DNA of 64,000 bases. It comes from Legionella cherrii. GTDB lineage: Bacteria > Pseudomonadota > Gammaproteobacteria > Legionellales > Legionellaceae. The DNA lies in assembly GCF_900635815.1 (NCBI RefSeq), contig NZ_LR134173.1:2016001-2080000 (forward strand). Reading direction: 5' to 3'. Positions 47,649 to 56,614 of the stretch are shown in pieces; within the stretch, counting starts at the first letter, position 1; every line of letters begins with the position of its first letter. The notes below the pieces were generated by a model. It ran no database searches, was not told the DNA's origin, and saw nothing but the letters and a program-made list of their open reading frames with translations. The translations under genes were made by a program, and so were the position numbers.

Positions 47649-49031
47649 ATGTCAGAGTTGAATCAGCTCTCAGTTAAGATATTAGCAAAATTAATTCGTG
47701 GTCGTGAATTGACGGTTTCTGAGCTACTTGAACATTTCATTCGGAAAATAGAAAGAGTAAATCCAAAAATAAATGCTTTAGTGCAAACTGATTTTGCTGT
47801 CGCCCGTCAAGCTGCTTTTGAGGCGGATCAAAAGCTCAAAGACGCTCACTTTATACCCGATGAATTATTTGGTATCCCGTTTACAGCGAAAGATTTATAT
47901 GCTGTTCCAAACCATATTGTTACGTTTGGCACAAAAGGCTTAATGAATACTTTATGCCATGAGGAAACCACAGTTATTTCCCGTTTAATGCGAAAGGGAA
48001 GTATTTTTTTAGGTTTGACCAATACGCCAGAATTAGGTCTCTCATTAGAAACTGATAATTTAATTTATGGACGTACAAATCATCCTCTGAACCCTAATTA
48101 TTCAAGTGGAGGGAGTAGTGGCGGGGAGGCTGCGCTCATTGCAAGTTATGCTTCACCGATGGGAATAGCTGGCGATCATGGAGGTGGGGCCAGATATCCG
48201 GCTCATTGCTGTGGTGTAGTTACTTTACGTCCCTCATTGGGACGTTTACCGCAAACAGGATCTGTGGTGCCAAAACGTGGTTGGGTGGCTTTGACCAGTC
48301 GAATTGCTCCCATGACCCACAATATTGATGATTTAGAAATTTTATTCCATGCAATTCAAGGAGGAGATGGGCTTGACCCATATGCTGAACGACTTAAGCC
48401 ATCTAAAAAAATAAAGCTTAGGAAAAATATTCGTATCGCTTATTTAGTCGATCACCATTTTTCTGATCTGGATCCGGCAATACCTAGTGCAATCGAAGAA
48501 CTATGCCAACAACTTGCTCTGGATGGAATGCACATTGAAGTAATAAGCACACCGCTTTTTGAAGAAGGAATTGCTATCGCGACACAATTGTTTCAAGCAG
48601 ATGCTGGGCAAGGTTTAAATAATCTTCTCCAGGTACTCGGCACGCAAGAAGTCTCCCATCAGGTACAATCATGGTTGACTCAGCTGCCAGAACAGCCCAT
48701 GACTCTCGATCAATATTTAAAACTTTGGGCAAAGTGGGATGAATATAAGATTAAATTTTTGCAATTGTTTCAAGCTTACGATGCATTATTATGTCCGGTG
48801 TCGCCCCAGTGTGCATTACCCCATGGAAAAACACTTGAGCCCAATGCGATTTGGCCACTTATTCGTTATACAGCAAGTATCACTTTAACTGAGTGTCCTG
48901 TTGTTGTCGTTCCATGCGGCACGAATCGACAACAACTTCCTATAGGTATGCAAATCATAACCAAGCCATGGCAAGATGAATTGGCTTTGGCACTGGCTAA
49001 AAAAATGTATGTTTCAATGGTAGATGGATGA
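47649..49031 (+). CDS. Amidase-signature protein lacking the serine nucleophile
   Basis: 460 residues, the usual length for GatA-like amidases. The catalytic Lys (PFTAKD, Lys81) and the cis-Ser region (YSSGGSSGGEAAL, about 151-163) are present. The nucleophile motif normally reads GxDxGGSxRxPA; here it is GDHGGGARYPA, with Gly180 at the serine position. The rest (CCGVVTLRPSLGRLPQTG) is normal. Unless another residue substitutes, it should not hydrolyse amides by the normal mechanism and may bind a substrate or partner instead. There is no gatB or gatC nearby, so it is not the tRNA amidotransferase. Single gene with GGAAG upstream. Confidence 0.82.
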   Translation: MSELNQLSVKILAKLIRGRELTVSELLEHFIRKIERVNPKINALVQTDFAVARQAAFEADQKLKDAHFIPDELFGIPFTAKDLYAVPNHIVTFGTKGLMNTLCHEETTVISRLMRKGSIFLGLTNTPELGLSLETDNLIYGRTNHPLNPNYSSGGSSGGEAALIASYASPMGIAGDHGGGARYPAHCCGVVTLRPSLGRLPQTGSVVPKRGWVALTSRIAPMTHNIDDLEILFHAIQGGDGLDPYAERLKPSKKIKLRKNIRIAYLVDHHFSDLDPAIPSAIEELCQQLALDGMHIEVISTPLFEEGIAIATQLFQADAGQGLNNLLQVLGTQEVSHQVQSWLTQLPEQPMTLDQYLKLWAKWDEYKIKFLQLFQAYDALLCPVSPQCALPHGKTLEPNAIWPLIRYTASITLTECPVVVVPCGTNRQQLPIGMQIITKPWQDELALALAKKMYVSMVDG

Positions 49032-49100
49032 ATTTCCCTTATCCGCCCTTATCGGCTCCCTTGTTCCCGCGAGAAGAAGGGTGTTTGCGTATAAATCGAC

Positions 49101-49295
49101 TCATACAGTGTGGGAGCTGTCTGTTTCCGACAGTTCCGCTAATTTTTTTTCACTCCTAATTTCTTTGGTTATGCATTTGATAAGATTGGCTTTATCCCCT
49201 ATGGGAATATCTTTATGAACTTTCGTCACTCTATGCGTTGAGGTAGTGCTGTAATTCTCATTTAATTCCTCTAACTCCTCAGAATCTACTACACT
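49101..49295 (-). pseudogene. Truncated duplicate of the 3' end of the ART-like gene
   Basis: About 64 codons that match the C-terminal 64 residues of the neighbouring 356-residue protein: SVVDSEELEELNENYSTTST against SVVDSQELDSLNANYRTTET, then THRVTKVHKDIP and a similar end. The upstream part of the gene is missing, as the homology stops abruptly near 49295, 78 bases from the end of the complete copy. It is a remnant of a tandem duplication followed by deletion. Confidence 0.75.
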
Positions 49296-49372
49296 CCACC
49301 TAGGACAGTTCATTTATGGTGCTGCGTCCGCTTAATTACTTAACCTAATTTAGACGAAGGCTAAATCACTAT

Positions 49373-50443
49373 TTATAAAGTATAGGGGCAATCTCTGTGT
49401 TCAATTTTTTCTAATTTTTTACTTCTAATTTCAGCTATTATGTACTCAAGTAGAGATTCCTTGTGTCCTAAAGGAATGTCTTTATGAACTTTTAATACCC
49501 GATGAGTCTCCGTTGTACGATAGTTCGCATTAAGACTATCTAACTCCTGAGAGTCGACTACGCTACTTGCATCCTCTAGTGTAAGCAACCGTTCATCCCT
49601 CGTTATTAATCCCAGTTCTCGAGCTCTGAAATTCATTTTATCAAAATGCTTTGCGGTAACTCCTTCCGAGAATACCACTTCAAGAGACCATACTCTTTTT
49701 TTGAACTCAGGATTTGTCCAGTCTTGGACATGTACAATTTCATCTGAGGACATAAATTTACCTAATAAACGACCAGGTCCCCTAACTTGGATTATTTTTG
49801 CTACATCTTCAGAAACTTTGAATGCCCAATTATCCTCTTTACGAGCACCAACAATCACCGTGATTTCATTATTACTGGCTGCTGTTTCCTTAATGGGATG
49901 ATATTTTTCGTCTTTTTCTAATTGTTGAATTTGTCTTCTTGAATAACTATCAAACATTTCTTCATTTAAGAACAAATGCTTTTGCGGGATTGTGTACACT
50001 TTGGGTAATCCCAATACCCATATATAACCTTTGCACGGGATAATCGATATTCCTGCCGCATAAGGTCTTACCGTGTATTTACAGGGAGAGGTAGAAAAGA
50101 AGTATCTACTGTTATTGCTAACGAGGTAATCGACCAGATCATGGCTTGGTGCTTTTTTTCTTTGTACGGAAGACATGCCCAGATAATCAGTAGTCATCGC
50201 CTCACGAACTTCTTGAGTTCCTTCGGTTCCTCTAAAAATAAAGTTCTTATCTGATGAGAGACTGTCATGCAATTGAGCAATACCTTCATTTATTTCAGTT
50301 GGCGATAATTTTGGATAAGTTGTATCCAGCTTATGAGACAAAGGGAAAAATAGGGAACCATGTGTTTTGTTCAGAGAGGACAATACACTTTTATTAAAAG
50401 TCGCTAGTGTTCTTAGTATCGGTTTTGTTAATCGTGATTGCAT
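49373..50443 (-). CDS. Possible ADP-ribosyltransferase effector (R-STS-E pattern)
   Basis: 356 residues, start ATG 50443. Three motifs lie in the order of R-S-E mono-ADP-ribosyltransferases: FIFRGT (Arg71), YFFSTSP (Ser117-Ser119) and NNEITVI (Glu193). The residue two before the Glu is Asn, where Gln or Glu is usual, so the activity is a hypothesis. It shares these positions with a paralogue at 17609-18727. No signal peptide is seen. The gene for a PARG-type ADP-ribosyl hydrolase is the next gene upstream on the same strand. In L. pneumophila the transferase Ceg3 is reversed by its neighbour Lpg0081, which gives a precedent for such pairs. A partial copy of its 3' end lies directly downstream. 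Confidence 0.58.
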   Translation of the reverse strand: MQSRLTKPILRTLATFNKSVLSSLNKTHGSLFFPLSHKLDTTYPKLSPTEINEGIAQLHDSLSSDKNFIFRGTEGTQEVREAMTTDYLGMSSVQRKKAPSHDLVDYLVSNNSRYFFSTSPCKYTVRPYAAGISIIPCKGYIWVLGLPKVYTIPQKHLFLNEEMFDSYSRRQIQQLEKDEKYHPIKETAASNNEITVIVGARKEDNWAFKVSEDVAKIIQVRGPGRLLGKFMSSDEIVHVQDWTNPEFKKRVWSLEVVFSEGVTAKHFDKMNFRARELGLITRDERLLTLEDASSVVDSQELDSLNANYRTTETHRVLKVHKDIPLGHKESLLEYIIAEIRSKKLEKIEHRDCPYTL

Positions 50444-50483
50444 AGTAGAAATACTCAGATGTTATTTAAACAAGTTAAATAAA

Positions 50484-50504
50484 AAAGACCTATATATGGT
50501 CTTT
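50484..50504 (-). terminator. Hairpin with U-run in the leader of the ART-like gene
   Basis: On the minus strand AAAGACC, seven bases, GGTCTTT followed by TTTATTT. It ends about 40 bases before the ART-like start, so it could terminate transcripts coming from the hydrolase gene or act as an attenuator. Confidence 0.6.
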
Positions 50505-50827
50505 GTGATTCAAAAAGAATCATACCAAATAAATTTTGTTTTGTTTAATGAAAAATAGATTTTTTTGCGTTCATTTTGATAATTTTGGGATTGGAGTGTT
50601 TTTTAAAGATTCATTAAATGTTTAATTAGTGGTTGTTTTGTGCCAAAAAAAGTTGAGACATCCCTCTAATTAAAGGGCGGTTAACGTTTAGAAGGAGCTG
50701 ATAATGAACTGCATCTGTGTCATTTCCTTGCATGCGGAAATCCATCATCAGGCACAATGAATCGATTCACGCATGCATGGTATAGCCTATGATTTGTTCC
50801 ACCAAAAAAAATTAAAAGTGCGAACAG
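50505..50827. other. Intergenic, with a dispersed palindromic repeat at 50722-50741
   Basis: 323 bases without a gene. ATTTCC, eight bases, GGAAAT at 50722-50741 belongs to the dispersed GTCATTCC-type elements. The rest is AT-rich. Confidence 0.5.
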
Positions 50828-52012
50828 CTAGGGTGAAGGAGTCTTAGAGGTTTCTTCCTGTGGTGTCGGTTTCTTATCTCTTGAGGCATACAGACGATGG
50901 GGATTAAGCAAACCCTGCGCCGCTGCCTTTACACTTGATTTGTTTGCTGAATGTCCGAGCTCTAGACCATCTAAATGTTTTTTAAATATTTGGAAGTTTG
51001 CTTCATGTTCTTTATCGATTATAGGGAATACAATGTGTTGAAAATGTTCCGCTCGCTTGGCAATTTCTTCACGATATATCTGGGCAACAATCTCTGGATT
51101 ATTTCTAAAACTTCCACATCCCCATGCGCCTAAGACTGCATCAGTTTTTCCTTTAAGTATCAAAGTATCCAACTGAGCACCTATTCGACGGCTTAAATCG
51201 TGTATATATTCCTTTAAAAATTCTTTATTATTAAAGTCGATTTTTTTACCTATGAGCTCAGGAGCAGCTGATCTGATTTCATAAAAAGGGAATATTTTGT
51301 TTTTTGGAAGGAATGCGTAGCTCAATTTAGTGTCAGTAGTTAATGTTCTCTTTGATGTAAACTCTTCTTCGAGCTCTATGGGAACTAAAATTTCTGCTTC
51401 TCGAAAACAAATCTGGGGTTGATCATCCATAAAGACTTTAAAGGCCTGAGGAGTTTTTACTCCACGTCTTATGCTTAAAGATTCCAGTTCTTCAGGACTC
51501 ATTTGTTCTTGTGCATTTAAAAGTTTTCTGGTGTTCTCGTCATAGAGAAAACATTTTTGTGCCTTATCATAATAAACTCCTTTGCCGAGTAATGAACGCG
51601 CACAAGTTGAACGATGCCACAGATTTTCTTCTTGGGCACTTCCTCCTTCTAGGACAGCTCCGCCAGGAAATAACGAATTGGCCATGTTGAGGACAGGATA
51701 TATTTTTCCATGCTTTTTAGTTACCTCTAGCGTTGCCTCTCCAAAATCCTGAGGTACTACCTCAACTTTTTGCGGGGGATCTACTTTATCTTTTTCCCAT
51801 AATTTTAAATTATTCGATGCATGAGATTGCAATTCTTCAAATTTCTTTTGATCTGTAATATGGTCTAATGTTAAGCCCATACTGCGATGACGCCAGCGAT
51901 CGCCAGAAAAAATACCGGCTATCAAACTCGGTTTATTGTCCAGATGTGCTTCTTTTAATATAGAGTACTGGAGGTTAGTGTGGGATTTACGTAATTCTCG
52001 TACTGCTCTCAT
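50828..52012 (-). CDS. Microbial PARG-type ADP-ribosyl hydrolase (DUF2263/TIGR02452-like), effector candidate
   Basis: 394 residues, ATG 52012 with AAGGAAG upstream. The core signature of microbial poly(ADP-ribose) glycohydrolases is present: NMANSLFPGGAVLEGGSAQEENL (split here as NMAN at 109-112, PGGA at 116-119 and AQEE at 126-129), a GG-x-QEE form in which Glu128/129 act on ADP-ribose, and later LGAWGCGSFRNNP near 315. The N-terminal about 90 residues and the Pro/Lys tail (KKPTPQEETSKTPSP) lie outside the fold. It would remove ADP-ribose from proteins. It precedes the possible ADP-ribosyltransferase by 384 bases on the same strand. No signal peptide. Confidence 0.85.
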   Translation of the reverse strand: MRAVRELRKSHTNLQYSILKEAHLDNKPSLIAGIFSGDRWRHRSMGLTLDHITDQKKFEELQSHASNNLKLWEKDKVDPPQKVEVVPQDFGEATLEVTKKHGKIYPVLNMANSLFPGGAVLEGGSAQEENLWHRSTCARSLLGKGVYYDKAQKCFLYDENTRKLLNAQEQMSPEELESLSIRRGVKTPQAFKVFMDDQPQICFREAEILVPIELEEEFTSKRTLTTDTKLSYAFLPKNKIFPFYEIRSAAPELIGKKIDFNNKEFLKEYIHDLSRRIGAQLDTLILKGKTDAVLGAWGCGSFRNNPEIVAQIYREEIAKRAEHFQHIVFPIIDKEHEANFQIFKKHLDGLELGHSANKSSVKAAAQGLLNPHRLYASRDKKPTPQEETSKTPSP

Positions 52013-52290
52013 GCATCGCTTCCTTAATTTTCTGTCTCATTCAGGTATTGGTGGACATAAAATCCAGTAAAAATTTGATATAAATTAATCAATGTTGGTC
52101 TTTATTTTACATTATTGTTATCACATAGTGAGCTATTGAGTAATAAAAAATTTCTTGTGGCAAAGCAGAAGGTAAGAAACAGTACTGGAGGTTCCGCAAA
52201 ATATTTTAGATGAGGCAATCACATTACTGAATACTTATCGATTCAGTAATGTGATGTATTTTATTAAAAAAATTCTATTTTTTCAATATC

Positions 52291-52512
52291 TTACCATCTA
52301 TAGTATCTATGATGATAGCCATGATGACGATAGCGATGATGATAACCATGATGATAACCATGGTGATAATACCTTACAGGATAATATCTATGATGATAAC
52401 CATGGTGATATCCATGGTGATATCCGTGGTGATGCCATCCATTATAGGCCAATGCGATCGGACTTATACTCATGAATAATCCTATTAAGAGTACACCTAA
52501 TATCTTAATCAT
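52291..52512 (-). CDS. Small exported His/Gly/Tyr-rich peptide (HHGY repeats)
   Basis: 73 residues with AAGGAGC at ideal distance before ATG 52512. The signal peptide MIKILGVLLIGLFMSISPIALA is followed by about 50 residues made of HHGY and HHRY units, some 22 histidines in all. Such a composition suggests metal (Zn, Cu or Ni) binding in the periplasm or outside the cell. The repetitive DNA also gives an Asp/His-rich frame on the other strand, which is a shadow. Confidence 0.78.
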   Translation of the reverse strand: MIKILGVLLIGLFMSISPIALAYNGWHHHGYHHGYHHGYHHRYYPVRYYHHGYHHGYHHRYRHHGYHHRYYRW

Positions 52513-52955
52513 AAAAAGCTCCTTTTAATACTCCACGTATTAAGTTTAGCTTGGTTTGTACAAAAAAAGTACTTTGTGGGTCGTTTTTGTTTTTTTGCTT
52601 GGTTAAACATTCACTTCTTGGAGGTATCAATTTAAATTGGCCGCAGTTCAAGATGTTAATTGAAAAATACCTTTTTTATTTTGTTATCGCGTCAGAGATG
52701 CATGCAAAAAGCTTTTATAAAATAAGACATTGACTCATATATAAGAGAAAGATTATAGGATACTTTGAATTACCTCTAAATTTTGTGGCGTTATTGGAAA
52801 AATAGCTAGGCAGGCGTGAGATATACTAATTTTATAGATCATTTCCGCTTTCGCGGTAATAATAAACGATGATTGTTTTCAACAAAGCTAATTTTGTTGC
52901 GATGTTATGGTCACGTACTCATTTATAAAGAAGTACTTATTTAAGGAAATATGAT
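52513..52955. other. Intergenic, nothing definite
   Basis: 443 bases. The first 20 hold the ribosome-binding site of the His-rich gene. A GCTTTCGC-type hairpin lies near 52845 (TTCCGCTTTCGCGGTAA). No gene is supported; a 60-residue frame at 52551 lacks a start signal. Confidence 0.45.
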
Positions 52956-54929
52956 TTGAAAAAAATCCATAGGTGCCTCCAGCACTCTTTATTGTTGCTC
53001 CTAATTATTTTTTTTGAGAAAGGGTGGGCTGAGCAAAGGTTGCCGCTTTTAAGCGATTTTATGCGAATTAAGACGGTCAACGAACCCGACTTATCGAAAG
53101 ATGGAAAATGGGTTGTCTACACTTTAGAAGAAAATGTTAGCAAAACAGAGGCAATCCGTAATATCTGGTTGGTATCGTATGACGGAAGTGTGTCAAAGCA
53201 ACTCACGAATAATAAAAAGGAAAGTAGTTATTCACCTAAGTGGAGCCCTGATGGACTATGGATTGCCTTTTTATCGGAGAGAGGTGATTCTAAAAATTTG
53301 AGATTATTAAATAGAAAAAGCGGCGAAATAATTAAATTAACGAATAACCAGTATGATGTTAGCGATTTTACTTGGGCGCCAGATTCCCAAAATATCGCGT
53401 TTATTGGTCATAAAGTAAACAGTGAAAAAGAATCTAAAAACAAACCCATAGTCATTACTCGATTTCTCTTTAAAAAAGATAGAGAAGGATATCTTGGTAA
53501 AAAAAGAACGCATCTTTATCGTATAGCAATCCAAAGTAAACACATTGAATTATTGACTCCAGGGCCCTATGATGAATGGGCTCCAGCGTGGTCTCCTGAT
53601 GGAAAATATATTGCTTTTGCGTCTCAAAGAGGAACCGACCCCGATAGAAATTTCAACTCGGATGTGTTTGTAATCAATACAAAACCGGGAAGCAAAGCCA
53701 AACAGCTCACCAAATCCCCTGGAGCGGAAATGGATCCAGAATGGGAGTCTGTTCCCGCATGGAGCCCTGATAGCGCTGAAATCGCTTATTTGAGTAATAG
53801 TAACCACTCCCACATTTATGCCCCTACACAAGTAGCTGTTGTTGGATTGAGGAGTCAACAGGAACAAATTATTGCTCCTGTGGATCGTTGGTTTACCAAA
53901 CCTAAGTGGTCTGAAGATGGTAAAAATATCTTTGCATTAATTGAAATAAGTAGAAATATTCATCTAAGTGAGATTAATGTCCGTACCGGTGTCGTTAAAG
54001 CACTAACTCATGGATTGCGTGTTGATAGTAATTTTTCAACAGCAGATCGACGCATCGTAGTTGTCTCCTCAGATGATCAACATCCACCAGAACTCTTTGC
54101 AGTAGAAAATACATTAAGGCCGTTAACTCACCATAATCAAAAGCTTTTAGAGCAAGTAAAATTTTTGCCAGCAGATGATATTGAATTTAAAAGTTCTGAT
54201 GGAACAGTGATTGAAGGTTTATTGCTAAAACCAGCAAACTACAAAACAGGTCATCAGTATCCTGCTGTTTTAAATTTACATGGTGGGCCAGTTTATCAAT
54301 TTAGCCATGAATTTAATTTTGACTGGCAATGGCTCGCTGCCCAGGGATATGCAATTATAGCCCCCAACCCACGTGGAAGTTCTGGAAGGGGATATGATTT
54401 TTCCAGAGCAATTCATGCAGACTGGGGTAACTTAGATGTCAAAGACGTTTTAGCTGCAGTCGATTACGTCATTAAGAAAGGTATTGTGGATCCTAATAAA
54501 TTGGCGGTGGGTGGCTGGAGTTACGGTGGCATGCTTACTGATTATGTTATTGCCAGTACACAACGCTTTAAAGCCGCAATTAGTGGGGCAGGGACCGGGA
54601 ATATCCTCGGGAATTATGGCGTGGATCAATATACATTAGAATATGAAGCCGAATTGGGTAAACCTTGGCTCAATGTGCAAACTTATTTGAAATTAAGTTA
54701 TCCATTAATGAAAGCGGATAAAATTAAAACGCCTACTTTGTTCATGTGTGCCAGTCTGGATTTTAATATGCCATGTATTGGTTCTGAACAATTATATCAA
54801 GCCTTAAGATCACAAAATATACCGACACAATTAATCATATATCCTGATCAATATCATTCACTTGATAGACCGGATTTTCAAATGGATCGTTTAAAACGAT
54901 TTAAAGATTGGATCGATTTATATCTGTAA
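52956..54929 (+). CDS. Exported S9-family prolyl oligopeptidase / acylaminoacyl peptidase
   Basis: 657 residues from TTG 52956, preceded by AAGGAAA; an ATG four bases earlier is out of frame. Signal peptide up to GWAEQ. Residues 35-400 are a WD-like propeller with repeated WSPDGKWI-type blades (WSPDGLWIAF, WAPDSQNIAF, WSPDGKYIAF). Residues 410-657 are the alpha/beta-hydrolase with GGWSYGGM (Ser about 524), LDFNMP (Asp) and YHSLDRP (His about 634). It cleaves dipeptides or blocked amino acids from short peptides in the periplasm. It is monocistronic and convergent with the next gene. Confidence 0.9.
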   Translation: MKKIHRCLQHSLLLLLIIFFEKGWAEQRLPLLSDFMRIKTVNEPDLSKDGKWVVYTLEENVSKTEAIRNIWLVSYDGSVSKQLTNNKKESSYSPKWSPDGLWIAFLSERGDSKNLRLLNRKSGEIIKLTNNQYDVSDFTWAPDSQNIAFIGHKVNSEKESKNKPIVITRFLFKKDREGYLGKKRTHLYRIAIQSKHIELLTPGPYDEWAPAWSPDGKYIAFASQRGTDPDRNFNSDVFVINTKPGSKAKQLTKSPGAEMDPEWESVPAWSPDSAEIAYLSNSNHSHIYAPTQVAVVGLRSQQEQIIAPVDRWFTKPKWSEDGKNIFALIEISRNIHLSEINVRTGVVKALTHGLRVDSNFSTADRRIVVVSSDDQHPPELFAVENTLRPLTHHNQKLLEQVKFLPADDIEFKSSDGTVIEGLLLKPANYKTGHQYPAVLNLHGGPVYQFSHEFNFDWQWLAAQGYAIIAPNPRGSSGRGYDFSRAIHADWGNLDVKDVLAAVDYVIKKGIVDPNKLAVGGWSYGGMLTDYVIASTQRFKAAISGAGTGNILGNYGVDQYTLEYEAELGKPWLNVQTYLKLSYPLMKADKIKTPTLFMCASLDFNMPCIGSEQLYQALRSQNIPTQLIIYPDQYHSLDRPDFQMDRLKRFKDWIDLYL

Positions 54930-54948
54930 GAGTATCGCAGAGATACTC
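54930..54948. terminator. 7-bp stem-loop between convergent genes
   Basis: GAGTATC, loop GCAGA, GATACTC, exactly between the stop codons of the S9 peptidase and the minus-strand gene. Probably a shared, weak terminator. Confidence 0.5.
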
Positions 54949-54949
54949 A

Positions 54950-55291
54950 TTACATTCCTGGTCTGTATGGCTCGAGCTCTTGCAGGCTTGTCGTTATCTC
55001 TTCCGCCTGTTCTGCACTGATGAGTCCTTTCTTTTGTATTTGTCGAATAAATTCTATGGCTTGTTCTGGAGTATCGAATACTAGGACAATTACATCTTTT
55101 CCTTCATATTGTTTTAGATTCTCTTTTTCTTCTTCGGATAAGTCTTGATAATGTTGACTGTTTTTAAATTCAGCTAAAGAAGTATAAGATTGATCCTCGG
55201 CATTTTGTTGATTCATAAATTGTCTATAGTACGCAAGGATCTTCTGCCTCTTTTCGTCATCGTCTACGCTAAAAACCACAGATTTAGTCAT
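54950..55291 (-). CDS. Hypothetical small acidic protein
   Basis: 113 residues from ATG 55291; a frame extending upstream lacks a ribosome-binding site. The protein is helical, rich in Glu, Gln and Lys, and contains DVIVLVFDTPEQAIEFIRQIQ near the middle and EEKENLKQYE. No signal peptide and no known domain. Being highly charged and convergent with a peptidase gene, it has no clear context. It could be an effector or a cytoplasmic small protein. Confidence 0.6.
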   Translation of the reverse strand: MTKSVVFSVDDDEKRQKILAYYRQFMNQQNAEDQSYTSLAEFKNSQHYQDLSEEEKENLKQYEGKDVIVLVFDTPEQAIEFIRQIQKKGLISAEQAEEITTSLQELEPYRPGM

Positions 55292-55519
55292 AATAGAAAG
55301 CCTGTAAATTTTATTTAGTATTAAAATTTTACCTAAATTTGCCTCGGATCCGGACCTGTTGGACAAATTTTACTCTTTCTTTACGAAGGCGCCTCATAAG
55401 CAATATAAAAGTTTAGTTCAGACTTCGTTTACCTCACCTCTCGAAAACTGGCCAAAGTGATTCTCCATAGACTATAAATATCTATAGGGTTTTTAATTTG
55501 CTTCTAGAAAAGAGCGCTT

Positions 55520-56614
55520 ATGGATAAAGAAAAGTGTAATATCCTTTATGTTGATGATGAAGCGAATAATCTTACCGCCTTTGTCGCCACTTTTCGCCGC
55601 CATTTCAACGTATATACTGCGACCTCTGGACGCGAGGGTATGGAGATTATGCGTCACAAGAACATTCAAATTGTGATTACTGACCAAAGAATGCCGGAAA
55701 TGACAGGGGTGCAATTTTTAGAGTCCATTATTCCTGAATATCCCAATACGATTCGAATGATTTTAACCGGTTTTACTGACATTGAAGCAATTATTAAGGC
55801 CATTAATACCGGTCGGGTATTTCGTTATATTACTAAGCCATGGGATCCAGTTGAGTTAAAGATTAATATTGATACTGGATTGAAAATGTTAAACCTTGAG
55901 GAAGAGCGGTTGTCTTTGATTGAAAAACTGAATCATGAGGTATTATATCAAAAGCGAATTATGGAGTTGTTTCAAAAATATGTACCTAAAAATATAGTCG
56001 ATGAAATTTTAAATGATCAGGGGGAGGATTCGCTCATTCGGGGTGAATACCGCATCATTTCAGTCATGTTTGCTGACATACGCCAATTTACCTCATTATC
56101 GGATAAATTGGGTTCTGTTAAAACTGTAGAACTTCTTAATGCCTATTTTGAGTTAATGACTAAAAGAATACGAGAGAATCATGGTTGCATTAATAAATTA
56201 ATTGGTGATGGAATCTTAGCTTTATTTGGCGCGCCTGTTTCACATATCGATAATCAGTTAAATGCTGTATCTGCAGGATTAATGATGATCGAGGCCCTAA
56301 AAGAGTTCAACGACACGTATCGTAATGACATAGGTCATGAGATTACAATCGGAATTGGTATCAATACGGGAGAGGTCATTACAGGAAATATAGGGACCAG
56401 TGAGCATATGGAATATACCGCTATTGGTGATACCGTGAATATTGCATCCCGCATAGAGGAGCTTACGAAAGATAAACCCAATACCTTGTTGATTAGTGAA
56501 ACAACTTATAAGCCTATTTCCAATGAAATTCGAGTTGAAGAGTTAGAGCCACAAATGATTCGAGGCAAGGATGAAAAGATCAAGCTTTATCGAGTACTTG
56601 GAAAGAAAACATGA
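55520..56614 (+). CDS. Response regulator with class III adenylate/guanylate cyclase output
   Basis: 364 residues. Residues 5-120 form a receiver domain (Asp12, Asp13, phosphorylation site Asp55 in ITDQRMPEMTG, and the TKPW lysine). A linker leads to a class III cyclase domain about 175-345 (VMFADIRQFTSL, LIGDGILALFG, NTGEVITGNIG, AIGDTVNIASRI), with both metal-binding Asp. Phosphorylation should control cAMP (or cGMP) production. The stop overlaps the start of the sensor kinase gene by 4 bases, so it is the partner of that kinase. Legionella encodes several such cyclases. Confidence 0.92.
   Translation: MDKEKCNILYVDDEANNLTAFVATFRRHFNVYTATSGREGMEIMRHKNIQIVITDQRMPEMTGVQFLESIIPEYPNTIRMILTGFTDIEAIIKAINTGRVFRYITKPWDPVELKINIDTGLKMLNLEEERLSLIEKLNHEVLYQKRIMELFQKYVPKNIVDEILNDQGEDSLIRGEYRIISVMFADIRQFTSLSDKLGSVKTVELLNAYFELMTKRIRENHGCINKLIGDGILALFGAPVSHIDNQLNAVSAGLMMIEALKEFNDTYRNDIGHEITIGIGINTGEVITGNIGTSEHMEYTAIGDTVNIASRIEELTKDKPNTLLISETTYKPISNEIRVEELEPQMIRGKDEKIKLYRVLGKKT

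Noticed and set aside
49024..49218. 64-residue frame after the amidase
   Set aside because: It lies antisense to the ART-gene remnant and has no supporting features.
52320..52450. Regularly spaced repeats suggesting a CRISPR array
   Set aside because: The repeats are 6-12 bases and code for HHGY; there are no unique spacers of constant length and no cas genes.
52251..52475. Asp/His-rich frame (DDSHDDDSDDDNHDD) on the plus strand
   Set aside because: It is the complement of the HHGY repeat gene, which has a signal peptide and a strong ribosome-binding site; the plus frame has neither.
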